From UBA5486 sp036744795 (lineage in GTDB: Bacteria > Bacillota > UBA4882 > UBA10575), in NCBI GenBank assembly GCA_036744795.1, contig DAIOHK010000034.1:1-24263 (forward strand): a stretch of 24,263 nt of DNA, in the 5' to 3' direction. The notes beneath the pieces are model-generated. The model was not told the origin of the DNA. It saw only the letters and a list, made by a program, of their open reading frames with translations, and did not search any database. The first letter of the stretch is position 1. Each line of letters opens with the position of its first letter. The position numbers were made by a program, and so were the translations under genes. Shown piece after piece: positions 15,351-22,533 of this stretch.

Positions 15351-15360
15351 CAAACGTTTG
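15351..15360. promoter_or_regulatory. LacI-family operator, CAAACGTTTG, ahead of the repressor gene
   Basis: Perfect 10-bp palindrome that begins nine bases after the -10 box, overlapping the expected transcription start. This predicts autorepression of the gene at 15380. Confidence 0.78.
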
Positions 15361-15379
15361 CACAAAGTTGGTGAAAGTA

Positions 15380-16393
15380 TTGAGAGTTACAATTAATGAC
15401 ATTGCTAAAAAAGCAAAGGTCTCTCCTTCTACGGTTTCTAGAGTAATTGCGGATAACCCAAGAATAAGTAAGGCTACCAAGGAAAAAGTAATAAAAATTA
15501 TGAAAGAAATGAATTATCATCCAAATATTATAGCACGTTCTTTAGTTAACCGATCGACTAAAATTATAGGTGTGATTATTCCAGGAATGGCTGAACAGTC
15601 TTTTCAACATCCTTTTTTTCCGGAGTTATTAGGTGGAATAGGCTCGATGGCTTACGAAAAAGGGTATAAGATTCTGCTCTCTAATGTTTCAACTGTTGAG
15701 GAGGAAAAACAGACGCTAAAGGAGTTAACATTTGGAGGAATAACAGAAGGGATTATCCTTGTTACCTCCAGAGCCCAAGACCGCACTGTTAATGAACTGA
15801 TTAAAACAAATTTTCCTTTTGTGGTTATTGGGAGATCAGAAAACCCCTGTGTTAATTGGGTTGACAATGATAATTTTCTAATCGGGTACGAGTTGGCAGA
15901 GCATTTTATTAAACAAGACCATAAGCGGATTGCATTTTTAGGTTTTTCTCCAGAATATATGGTGACAATGGATCGCTTAAATGGATATAAAAAGGCATTA
16001 CAGGATTATGGATTGCCTGTAGAGGAAAGTTTAATCATAGAAAGTAAGTTTATTTCCGATAATGGTTATGACCTAATGAAGAGATTACTTGAACAGGGAG
16101 AAGTACCGACGGGGGTTATTGCCTGTGATGATCTACTTGCTTTTGGTGCAATAAAAGCTATTACTGATCAAGGGCTGAAGGTTCCGGAAGATATAGCTGT
16201 AGCCGGGATTAACAATGTACCACTGGCCTATTATCATAATCCACCTCTTACCTCAGTAAAGATTAATGCTTTCTCATTGGGGACCAAAGCTTTTGAAATG
16301 CTTCAGACCATAATAGAGAGTGAGATAAAAAGTTATAATCGGGCAACCATACCTGCAGAATTAGTGGTTAGGGATTCAAGTCTGAGAAGCTAA
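15380..16393 (+). CDS. LacI/GalR-family transcriptional repressor
   Basis: This 337-residue regulator has an N-terminal helix-turn-helix (TINDIAKKAKVSPSTVSRV, residues 4-22), the hinge helix HPNIIARSL (47-55) whose final leucine normally wedges into the central CpG, and a periplasmic-binding-like sugar domain (VIIPGM onward). The family pattern is complete. An upstream in-frame TTG (15368) would add four residues, but GGTGA at 15370-15374 is spaced for the TTG at 15380, and family members begin right before the TI-DIA motif. Its own promoter carries CAAACGTTTG; the same site precedes the dehydrogenase operon and a variant precedes malE. It probably responds to a malto-oligosaccharide or derived sugar, as it is co-transcribed with a cyclomaltodextrinase. 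Confidence 0.93.
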   Translation: MRVTINDIAKKAKVSPSTVSRVIADNPRISKATKEKVIKIMKEMNYHPNIIARSLVNRSTKIIGVIIPGMAEQSFQHPFFPELLGGIGSMAYEKGYKILLSNVSTVEEEKQTLKELTFGGITEGIILVTSRAQDRTVNELIKTNFPFVVIGRSENPCVNWVDNDNFLIGYELAEHFIKQDHKRIAFLGFSPEYMVTMDRLNGYKKALQDYGLPVEESLIIESKFISDNGYDLMKRLLEQGEVPTGVIACDDLLAFGAIKAITDQGLKVPEDIAVAGINNVPLAYYHNPPLTSVKINAFSLGTKAFEMLQTIIESEIKSYNRATIPAELVVRDSSLRS

Positions 16394-16433
16394 ATGATTT
16401 TGTTCATAAATTAGAAGGAAAGTGAGGTTACTC

Positions 16434-18173
16434 ATGTTTAAAGAAGCAGTTGAACATTACACAAACCCCACTTATATTTATGCTGTGGATGACCAGACCG
16501 TAGTTGTTCGTTTAAAAGCCAAAAAAGGAGATCTTAAAGAATCCATCTTTTTTTATGGAAACCGGGTATCTCCGGTTAATCCGGTTCCAATGAGTGGTAT
16601 TCCTATGACTATAGTAGCCACTGATTTTCTTTTTGATTATTTTGAAGTAGAATTACCTACCCAGTATAACCGGATCTGTTATTGCTTTTGGCTTAGCGAT
16701 GGGCATGAGAGTACTTATTATTATAGCAATGAGTTTCATAATACTCTACCTTTAGATCGGAATGAATATTACCAATTTCCCTATTTACGACGAGAAGAGA
16801 TTTATAATGCCTCGGAATGGGCTGAAAAAGCAGTGATATACCAAATATTTCCAGATAGTTTTGCTACTGGAAAGCAAGAGATTATCTGTGCAGAACTTGT
16901 TCTCCGCAATCATTTAGGAGGAGAAAGCCGGCGGCGATGTGGAGGAAATCTGCAAGGAATTATTGAAAATCTTCCCTATCTTACAGATTTGGGGGTAAAC
17001 TGCCTCTATCTTACACCAATTTTTACCGCTAATTCCTATCATAAATATGATACTGGTGATTACTATACAATTGATCCTTGTTTTGGCGATAAAGAAACTT
17101 TAAAAGAATTGGTCAGCAAAGCCCATGAAAAAGGGGTTAAAATTATATTGGATGGAGTCTTTAATCACTGTGGCCCGGAATTTTTTGCTTTCCAGGATGT
17201 CCTGGCTAAGGGAGAAAAATCACAATACAAAGAGTGGTTTTACCATCTGGAATTCCCAGTTTGCTTTGAAGATCCTCCAAATTATGAATGTTTTGCCTAT
17301 GTAAAAGAGATGCCCAAATTAAATACAGGTAACCCGGAAGTAAGAGACTATTTTCTTAAAGTCGGTACTTACTGGATAGAGCAGACTAATATTGATGGAT
17401 GGAGACTAGATGTTGCCAATGAGATTGACCATTATTTTTGGAAGTGCTTTCGCCAGGCGGTTAAAGCAGTTAAACCGGAGGCTATTTTAATCGGGGAGAT
17501 TTGGGGGGATGCTCAGACCTGGTTAATGGGGGATGAATTTGATTCTACTATGAATTACCGGTTTACTAACCTTTGCTGTGAATTTTTTGCTAAAAGAACT
17601 ATTGGTGTCTATGAATTCGATGCTAAATTTAATCATTTATTAATGCGTTATCCAAGACCAATTACTAATCTACAAATGAATCTCTTAGATAGCCATGATG
17701 TACCTCGTTTTCTCTCAAAGTGTCAGGGTGATGTTAGGCGACTTAAACTTGGCATATTATTTCAGATGATGGTTCCAGGGATCCCATCGATTTTTTACGG
17801 AGATGAGATCGGCTTAAGCGGTATGGAGGAATCGGAATATAGACAGCCGATGAGATGGGAGTTAATTGGTGGAGATTTATTTATGTATTATAAGAAAGTT
17901 ATTAGCTTAAGACACCGATTTTCTCATCTTATTACAGGTCAGTATCGTAGCTTTCTTATTGATCAGGCTAATTCTGTTTATGGTTTTATCAGAGAAAAAG
18001 GTCAAGAAAAAATCTATGTATTAATAAATAATAGTGAGCATCAGCGTACAGTGGAGTTTAAGGTACAAGGTACAGAAAGATTAACTGACCTTTTAAATAA
18101 CAAAGAATATTTCTTTAACAATTCTACACTGAAGTTACAGCTTTCTCCTGTTAGTGGGGTAGTTTTATATTGA
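16434..18173 (+). CDS. Cyclomaltodextrinase/neopullulanase-type GH13 hydrolase
   Basis: This 579-residue enzyme of the GH13_20 type should hydrolyse alpha-1,4 links in cyclodextrins, maltodextrins or pullulan inside the cell. An N-terminal beta-sandwich of about 125 residues resembles CBM34, the module typical of cyclomaltodextrinases. The catalytic barrel has the four GH13 regions: DGVFNH (240-245), GWRLD with nucleophile D326, GEIWG with acid/base E355, and SHDVP with D422. A small C-terminal beta domain follows. There is no signal peptide, so it acts on imported sugars. GTG at 16422 is possible, but ATG 16434 has GAGG six bases upstream and gives the usual MFKEA start. It lies 40 nt after the repressor gene. 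Confidence 0.92.
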   Translation: MFKEAVEHYTNPTYIYAVDDQTVVVRLKAKKGDLKESIFFYGNRVSPVNPVPMSGIPMTIVATDFLFDYFEVELPTQYNRICYCFWLSDGHESTYYYSNEFHNTLPLDRNEYYQFPYLRREEIYNASEWAEKAVIYQIFPDSFATGKQEIICAELVLRNHLGGESRRRCGGNLQGIIENLPYLTDLGVNCLYLTPIFTANSYHKYDTGDYYTIDPCFGDKETLKELVSKAHEKGVKIILDGVFNHCGPEFFAFQDVLAKGEKSQYKEWFYHLEFPVCFEDPPNYECFAYVKEMPKLNTGNPEVRDYFLKVGTYWIEQTNIDGWRLDVANEIDHYFWKCFRQAVKAVKPEAILIGEIWGDAQTWLMGDEFDSTMNYRFTNLCCEFFAKRTIGVYEFDAKFNHLLMRYPRPITNLQMNLLDSHDVPRFLSKCQGDVRRLKLGILFQMMVPGIPSIFYGDEIGLSGMEESEYRQPMRWELIGGDLFMYYKKVISLRHRFSHLITGQYRSFLIDQANSVYGFIREKGQEKIYVLINNSEHQRTVEFKVQGTERLTDLLNNKEYFFNNSTLKLQLSPVSGVVLY

Positions 18174-18352
18174 ATTAAGTAAAATAATTTGTAATTCCTT
18201 AATTTTATACGTTTTCACGATAAAGCTTGTTTCTTATTACCGTATTGATAGCATACATACCCCTAGAGATTGATGCTTGTATATAAAACATTCTTTGTTT
18301 TTTCTTATCGTAGAACTTGTCGTAAAAGAGATTAGTAGTTATATTACAATGA
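18174..18352 (+). other. AT-rich spacer after the cyclomaltodextrinase gene, no gene seen
   Basis: The first 180 bases of the 434-bp intergenic region are AT-rich with scattered short inverted words such as CGATAA and TTATCG. I see no supported gene or clear terminator in this part. The hairpin, promoter and operator that follow are listed separately. Confidence 0.5.
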
Positions 18353-18420
18353 AAAAGAGTCAATTATTTCTTAATTAGCTGCCAATTTACAGTTTTGTTA
18401 AGAAAACGATTGACTCTTTT
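18353..18420. repeat. Long imperfect inverted repeat overlapping the malE promoter
   Basis: AAAAGAGTCAAT (18353-18364) pairs perfectly with ATTGACTCTTTT (18409-18420). After a small internal loop, TTTCTTAA (18367-18374) pairs with TTAAGAAA (18398-18405), leaving a 23-nt loop. The right arm contains the TTGACT -35 box. The T-rich end means it could terminate transcription from the upstream cyclomaltodextrinase operon, or act as a regulator-binding site for the malE promoter. Confidence 0.65.
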
Positions 18421-18438
18421 CCATTTATAGGGTAAAAT
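18410..18438 (+). promoter_or_regulatory. Promoter of the maltodextrin uptake operon
   Basis: TTGACT (18410-18415), a 17-bp spacer and TAAAAT (18433-18438) are close to consensus. The expected start is near 18445, exactly at the operator. A leader of about 190 nt precedes the malE start codon. Confidence 0.78.
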
Positions 18439-18444
18439 AATATT

Positions 18445-18456
18445 GCTAACGTTTGC
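18445..18456. promoter_or_regulatory. LacI-family operator variant, GCTAACGTTTGC
   Basis: GCTAACGTTTGC is palindromic except for one T-T position. It shares AACGTTTG with the operators at 13012 and 15351, and AACGTTTGCACAA with the site at 15351. It covers +1 of the malE promoter, as expected for repression. Confidence 0.72.
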
Positions 18457-18631
18457 ACAATGATATAAAATAATATTTTTAAAATGCAAATTGCTTAATC
18501 AATTTAAGGATTTAGATTCTGCGAACAAAAGGAATTATGCATCCTTGGAAAACATATAAATTGAAGGGAGGGATGCGACAAACTGTTTTCTGCCTTTAAA
18601 ACATAAAATGTTAAGATTAGGAGGTTTATCA

Positions 18632-19837
18632 ATGAAAAGGTTTGCATTATTAGCTCTTTGTTTACTCTTGATCCTGGGGATGGTTACGCCTGTTTTTGCA
18701 TCTGAAGAAGGCAAATTATTAATTTGGGCGGATGATACACGGTCAAGTGTGATGAAGGAATTAGCTAAGGAATTTACTGCCAAGTATAAGGTCCCGGTTG
18801 AAATCCAAGAGATTAATTTTGGTGAGATCCGGGATCAACTTAGTGTGGCTGGCCCGGCAGGGAATGGCCCGGATGTTCTTATTGGGGCTCATGACTGGCT
18901 TGGCCAATTAATTGTTAATGGGCTGATTGAACCAGTTGATCTTGGTAAAAAGGAAAAAGATTTCTCCCCTGTAGCTATTTCTGCCTTTTCCTGGGGTAAG
19001 GAACTTTATGGTGTTCCGTATGCAATTGAGTCAATAGGTCTTGTTTACAATAAGAAGCTTGTTCCCAAAGCTCCTAAAACCTGGGATGAGTTAGTAAGTA
19101 TTGGGAAAAAACTTTCTAACAAAGCTCAGCAAAGATGGGGATTTGTGATTCAGCAACCCGATCCCTACCATACATTCCCGGTAATGAGTGCTGGTGGAGC
19201 CTATGTTTTTGGAAAAAACCCTGATGGAACACTTAATCCGGATGATGTCGGTTTAAATACTCCGGGGGGAGTCCGCGGTTTACAGTTGTTCCGTGATTTA
19301 ATTGAAGCAGAAATCATGCCCCTTGGTGTAGATTATAATACTATGACTACCCTCTTTAAAGAAGGCAAAACCGGTATGGTTATCGCTGGACCATGGGTAT
19401 TTGAGGATTTCCGCCAGGCCGGAGTAGATTATGGTTTTGTTCCGATTCCGACAATTGACGGGAAACAACCCCGTCCGTTTGTTGGGGTACAGGGTTTTAT
19501 GGTTAGCTCTTTTAGCAAAAATAAATTACTTGCTAAAGCATTTCTTGATGAATATGTAATTACAAAAGAGACAATGTTTGCTCTATTTGAGAAAGGTCAG
19601 CGTCCCCCTGTTTACCTACCTGCATTGAACATGGTAAAAGATAATGATGCGAAAGCTATTTATCAGAGTGCTAGCGAAGGAATTCCAATGCCAAATATTC
19701 CGGAGATGAATAGTGTCTGGTCAGCTTGGGGTAATGCGATTGAATTGGTTTTAAATGGAAAACTTACTTCGCAAAAAGCAATGGATGATGCAGTCGGTCA
19801 AATTAAAACTGCTATTGAAAAAAGCAGGAAAAAGTAA
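18632..19837 (+). CDS. malE: Maltose/maltodextrin-binding protein
   Basis: This 401-residue MalE-type (SBP_bac_1) protein binds malto-oligosaccharides outside the inner membrane and delivers them to the MalF/MalG channel. The signal peptide is residues 1-23 (MKRF, hydrophobic core, VFA before SEE). There is no lipobox cysteine at the cleavage site, so the mature protein should be soluble. Family landmarks include KLLIWADD at the mature N-terminus, GNGPDVLIGAHDWLG, YGVPYAIESIGLVYNKKL and GAGPW-like MVIAGPWVFEDFRQAG. The ATG at 18632 has AGGAGG seven bases upstream; an in-frame ATG at 18608 lies before that site and is unlikely. Expression should be high, as the operon promoter is strong and a hairpin follows the gene. 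Confidence 0.92.
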   Translation: MKRFALLALCLLLILGMVTPVFASEEGKLLIWADDTRSSVMKELAKEFTAKYKVPVEIQEINFGEIRDQLSVAGPAGNGPDVLIGAHDWLGQLIVNGLIEPVDLGKKEKDFSPVAISAFSWGKELYGVPYAIESIGLVYNKKLVPKAPKTWDELVSIGKKLSNKAQQRWGFVIQQPDPYHTFPVMSAGGAYVFGKNPDGTLNPDDVGLNTPGGVRGLQLFRDLIEAEIMPLGVDYNTMTTLFKEGKTGMVIAGPWVFEDFRQAGVDYGFVPIPTIDGKQPRPFVGVQGFMVSSFSKNKLLAKAFLDEYVITKETMFALFEKGQRPPVYLPALNMVKDNDAKAIYQSASEGIPMPNIPEMNSVWSAWGNAIELVLNGKLTSQKAMDDAVGQIKTAIEKSRKK

Positions 19838-19850
19838 ATTAACCCTCCTC

Positions 19851-19897
19851 GCTTGATGGTGTCGTTAGAGCTTCGACACCATCAAGCTCAAATTTTT
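19851..19897 (+). terminator. Strong hairpin with T run between malE and malF
   Basis: A perfect 14-bp stem, GCTTGATGGTGTCG (19851-19864) with its complement (19874-19887), has a 9-nt loop and is followed by TCAAATTTTTA. It is a probable partial terminator, or a 3' stabiliser of the malE message, that makes binding protein in excess over permease. An independent promoter for malF is not obvious. Confidence 0.82.
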
Positions 19898-19961
19898 ATA
19901 TCACAAATGATTATTAATTATTGGTCGGAATTAAATTCATAAAAGCGGATGGTGATTACTT

Positions 19962-21560
19962 ATGAATAACCCCTTAAGACCGCTAAAGAGATATAAAATA
20001 AAAACAAGGGGTACGAGCGCTTTTACCATGATGCTAAAAATATTTATTCTGGGGTTGCTAAATGCAATGGCATTTTGGGCAGCCTTAGTACTCTTAAAAG
20101 ATCAGCAATACGGGATGCTGACAGCATTAGTTATTGGCATACTTGCTATTGATTATATCTATCTTTTTAATCATGTTTATTCCTGGCGTTTTCTGCTTCC
20201 CGGAACTATTTTTTTAGTTTTAATGGTAATTTACCCGATTGTTTTTACGATTTATGTTTCTTTTACCAACTATGGTACAGGTCATCTTCTTTCTAAAACA
20301 ATGGCAATTGAACAGTATACTAATCGATATATGTTGAGAAAGGATCTTCCCGTTTACAGTGCTGAGATCTTTAAAGATGAATCTGATAATTTTGCTTTTC
20401 TGCTTACTGATTCGGCAGGAAGACAATTGGTGGCCGTAGATGGAAAAGCTGTTTCCTTAGAGGAGGCTTCTCTCCAGCCTATAGATGTTGATGTAGATGG
20501 AGTTTTTGATCAATTAGGCGATTATGAACGTCAGAGTACTTTAAGTATTTTCCCTTACTTAAATCAATTACAGGAACTCTCCTTTGAACACAAAGATTTA
20601 GAATTGAAAATGCGAAGTCCGCAAGAATTTGGATATTATACGCGTCGTTATCAATATGATCGAGCACGGGATGGGATCATGGATCTGGAAACTGAAACAA
20701 CTTATTATGCGAAAAACGGTAATTTTATTTCTAAAGACGGGGATTTATTGGATATTGGTTTTAAAACTACAGTAGGATGGCGGAATTTCAAAAATCTGTT
20801 TACGGATCGTCGTTATTCGCAACCCTTTATTAAGGTTTTTATCTGGACGATAATGTTCGCTTTACTTAGTGTAGTAGAAACTTTTGCCCTTGGTCTGTTA
20901 CTAGCAGTACTATTAAATGATCCAAAGGTAAAATTTCGGGGCTTATATCGCTCACTTTTGATTATTCCTTATGCGATGCCAGCTGTTATCACCTGTTTAA
21001 TCTGGAGAGGGCTTTTTAGTACAGAAACCGGGATCATTAATAGTGCTTTTTTACTACCGCTAATAGGAAAGACGATACCATGGTTCCAAGATCCATTTTG
21101 GGCTAAAGTAGCGGTTTTGATTGTCAATCTTTGGCTTGGTTTTCCTTACATGATGCTGATTTGTACCGGTGCCTTACAAAGTATCCCCGGGGAATTATAT
21201 GAAGCAGCAATGGTTGATGGAGCCAGCGGATGGAGAAGGTTTAAGACCATTACCTTTCCCCTGCTTCTATCTCAACTTACACCGCTTTTGATTTCCAGTT
21301 TTGCTTTTAATTTTAATAATTTAAATGTAATTTACTTAGTAACTAAAGGACGTCCGGCAATTGCTGGTGCAATAACGCCTACTGGGGCTACTGATATTCT
21401 TATTAGTTACACATATCGTATGGCTTTTGAGTCCGGTTCTGGCGGTGACTATGGTTTAGCAGCAGCTGTATCTTTGATTATTTTCTTGATTGTTAGTGGA
21501 ATTACCTTGATAAACTTCAAGTATTCTCATGCCTTTGAGGAGGTGCCTCAGTATGATTAA
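19962..21560 (+). CDS. malF: Maltodextrin ABC transporter permease
   Basis: This 532-residue inner-membrane permease is the MalF half of the maltodextrin channel. Three N-terminal membrane segments (about 22-42, 49-68, 74-100) precede a large extracytoplasmic insert of about 170-180 residues, like the P2 loop of enteric MalF that contacts MalE. The MetI-type membrane domain follows, with the EAA loop starting at residue 414 (EAAMVDGASGWRRFKTITF). Many Gram-positive MalF proteins lack this insert, so its presence is notable. The ATG at 19962 has GGTGATTACTT upstream. Its last eight bases overlap the malG start. Confidence 0.9.
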   Translation: MNNPLRPLKRYKIKTRGTSAFTMMLKIFILGLLNAMAFWAALVLLKDQQYGMLTALVIGILAIDYIYLFNHVYSWRFLLPGTIFLVLMVIYPIVFTIYVSFTNYGTGHLLSKTMAIEQYTNRYMLRKDLPVYSAEIFKDESDNFAFLLTDSAGRQLVAVDGKAVSLEEASLQPIDVDVDGVFDQLGDYERQSTLSIFPYLNQLQELSFEHKDLELKMRSPQEFGYYTRRYQYDRARDGIMDLETETTYYAKNGNFISKDGDLLDIGFKTTVGWRNFKNLFTDRRYSQPFIKVFIWTIMFALLSVVETFALGLLLAVLLNDPKVKFRGLYRSLLIIPYAMPAVITCLIWRGLFSTETGIINSAFLLPLIGKTIPWFQDPFWAKVAVLIVNLWLGFPYMMLICTGALQSIPGELYEAAMVDGASGWRRFKTITFPLLLSQLTPLLISSFAFNFNNLNVIYLVTKGRPAIAGAITPTGATDILISYTYRMAFESGSGGDYGLAAAVSLIIFLIVSGITLINFKYSHAFEEVPQYD

Positions 21561-22433
21561 TAGTAATAATAACATTTCAGAGAATGTTTGGGAGAAGATA
21601 GAGAAAGAAATAGTGAGAAATGAGGATAAAAGCTTCCGAAATAAAAAGGGCTTGATTAATCAGCTTTGGAAACAGATTGTGATTTGGATCTGTATTTTGT
21701 TTGCATTATTTCCGGTGGTGTGGGTAGTTTCTGCCGCCTTTGATCCTTCTAATTCCATTACTGGACAGCGGCTGATACCCAAAAACGCTTCATTAATTAA
21801 TTTTAAAAAACTGTTGGATAGAGAAGAACAACCCTTTTTGATTTGGATGTATAATTCTTATAAGGTAGCGATCATCAATTCTTTTCTAGTTGTTTGTCTT
21901 ACTTCACTGGCGGGGTATGCCTTTTCACGGATGCGGTTTCGCGGGAGAAGAACAGGTTTATTTGGTATTATTCTGGTGCAAATGTTTCCTCAGATGCTAG
22001 CGATGGTTGCTATCTATTTAATTGTTTTTCGGATTGGGCAGTATATCCCAGCACTCGGCCTTGACACTCATACCGGACTTATTCTGGTATATTTAGGTGG
22101 TGCTATGGGTGTAAATGTTTGGATGACTAAAAACTATTTTGATACCATCCCATATTCGCTGGAAGAATCAGCGATGTTAGATGGGGCTACACCTTTTCAA
22201 ATGTTTACCCGTATTATATTGCCATTAGCTACCCCTATTTTAGTAGTTGTCTTTTTCCTTCAATTTATGGGAATTTATTCTGAGTTTGTTTTAGCCCGTG
22301 TGTTACTGGCAAGTAATGATAAGTTAACCCTGGCAGTTGGCTTACAATCTTTTATTGCAGATCAATATAGTAAACGGTGGGGAATTTTTTCAGCGGCAGC
22401 AATTATCGGAACAATTCCTGTAATGGTTCTTTT
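21553..22433 (+). CDS. malG: Maltodextrin ABC transporter permease, 3' end lost in assembly gap
   Basis: Translation from ATG 21553 gives at least 293 residues before the N run. It is the MalG partner of MalF: an N-terminal cytoplasmic tail rich in charged residues (about 1-40), a membrane segment (IWICILFALFPVVWVV), then the MetI domain with an EAA loop (EESAMLDGATPFQMFTRIILP). The visible part is nearly the full family length, so only a short C-terminal tail should be missing. AGGAGGTG at 21539-21546 precedes the start, and the gene overlaps malF by eight bases, indicating coupled translation. The charged N-terminal extension is longer than in enteric MalG. Confidence 0.9.
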
Positions 22434-22533
22434 NNNNNNNNNNNNNNNNNNNNNNNNNNNNNNNNNNNNNNNNNNNNNNNNNNNNNNNNNNNNNNNNNNN
22501 NNNNNNNNNNNNNNNNNNNNNNNNNNNNNNNNN
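22434..22533. other. Assembly gap (100 N) between malG and the GH13 gene
   Basis: Exactly 100 unknown bases. The gap removes the malG stop codon and the start of the GH13 gene. True length is unknown, so additional sequence, even a small gene, could be missing. Confidence 0.95.

Noticed and set aside
18208..18222. Catabolite-repression (CcpA cre) site around TACGTTTTCACG
   Set aside because: It matches only part of the cre consensus, and the nearby promoter is 190 bp away.
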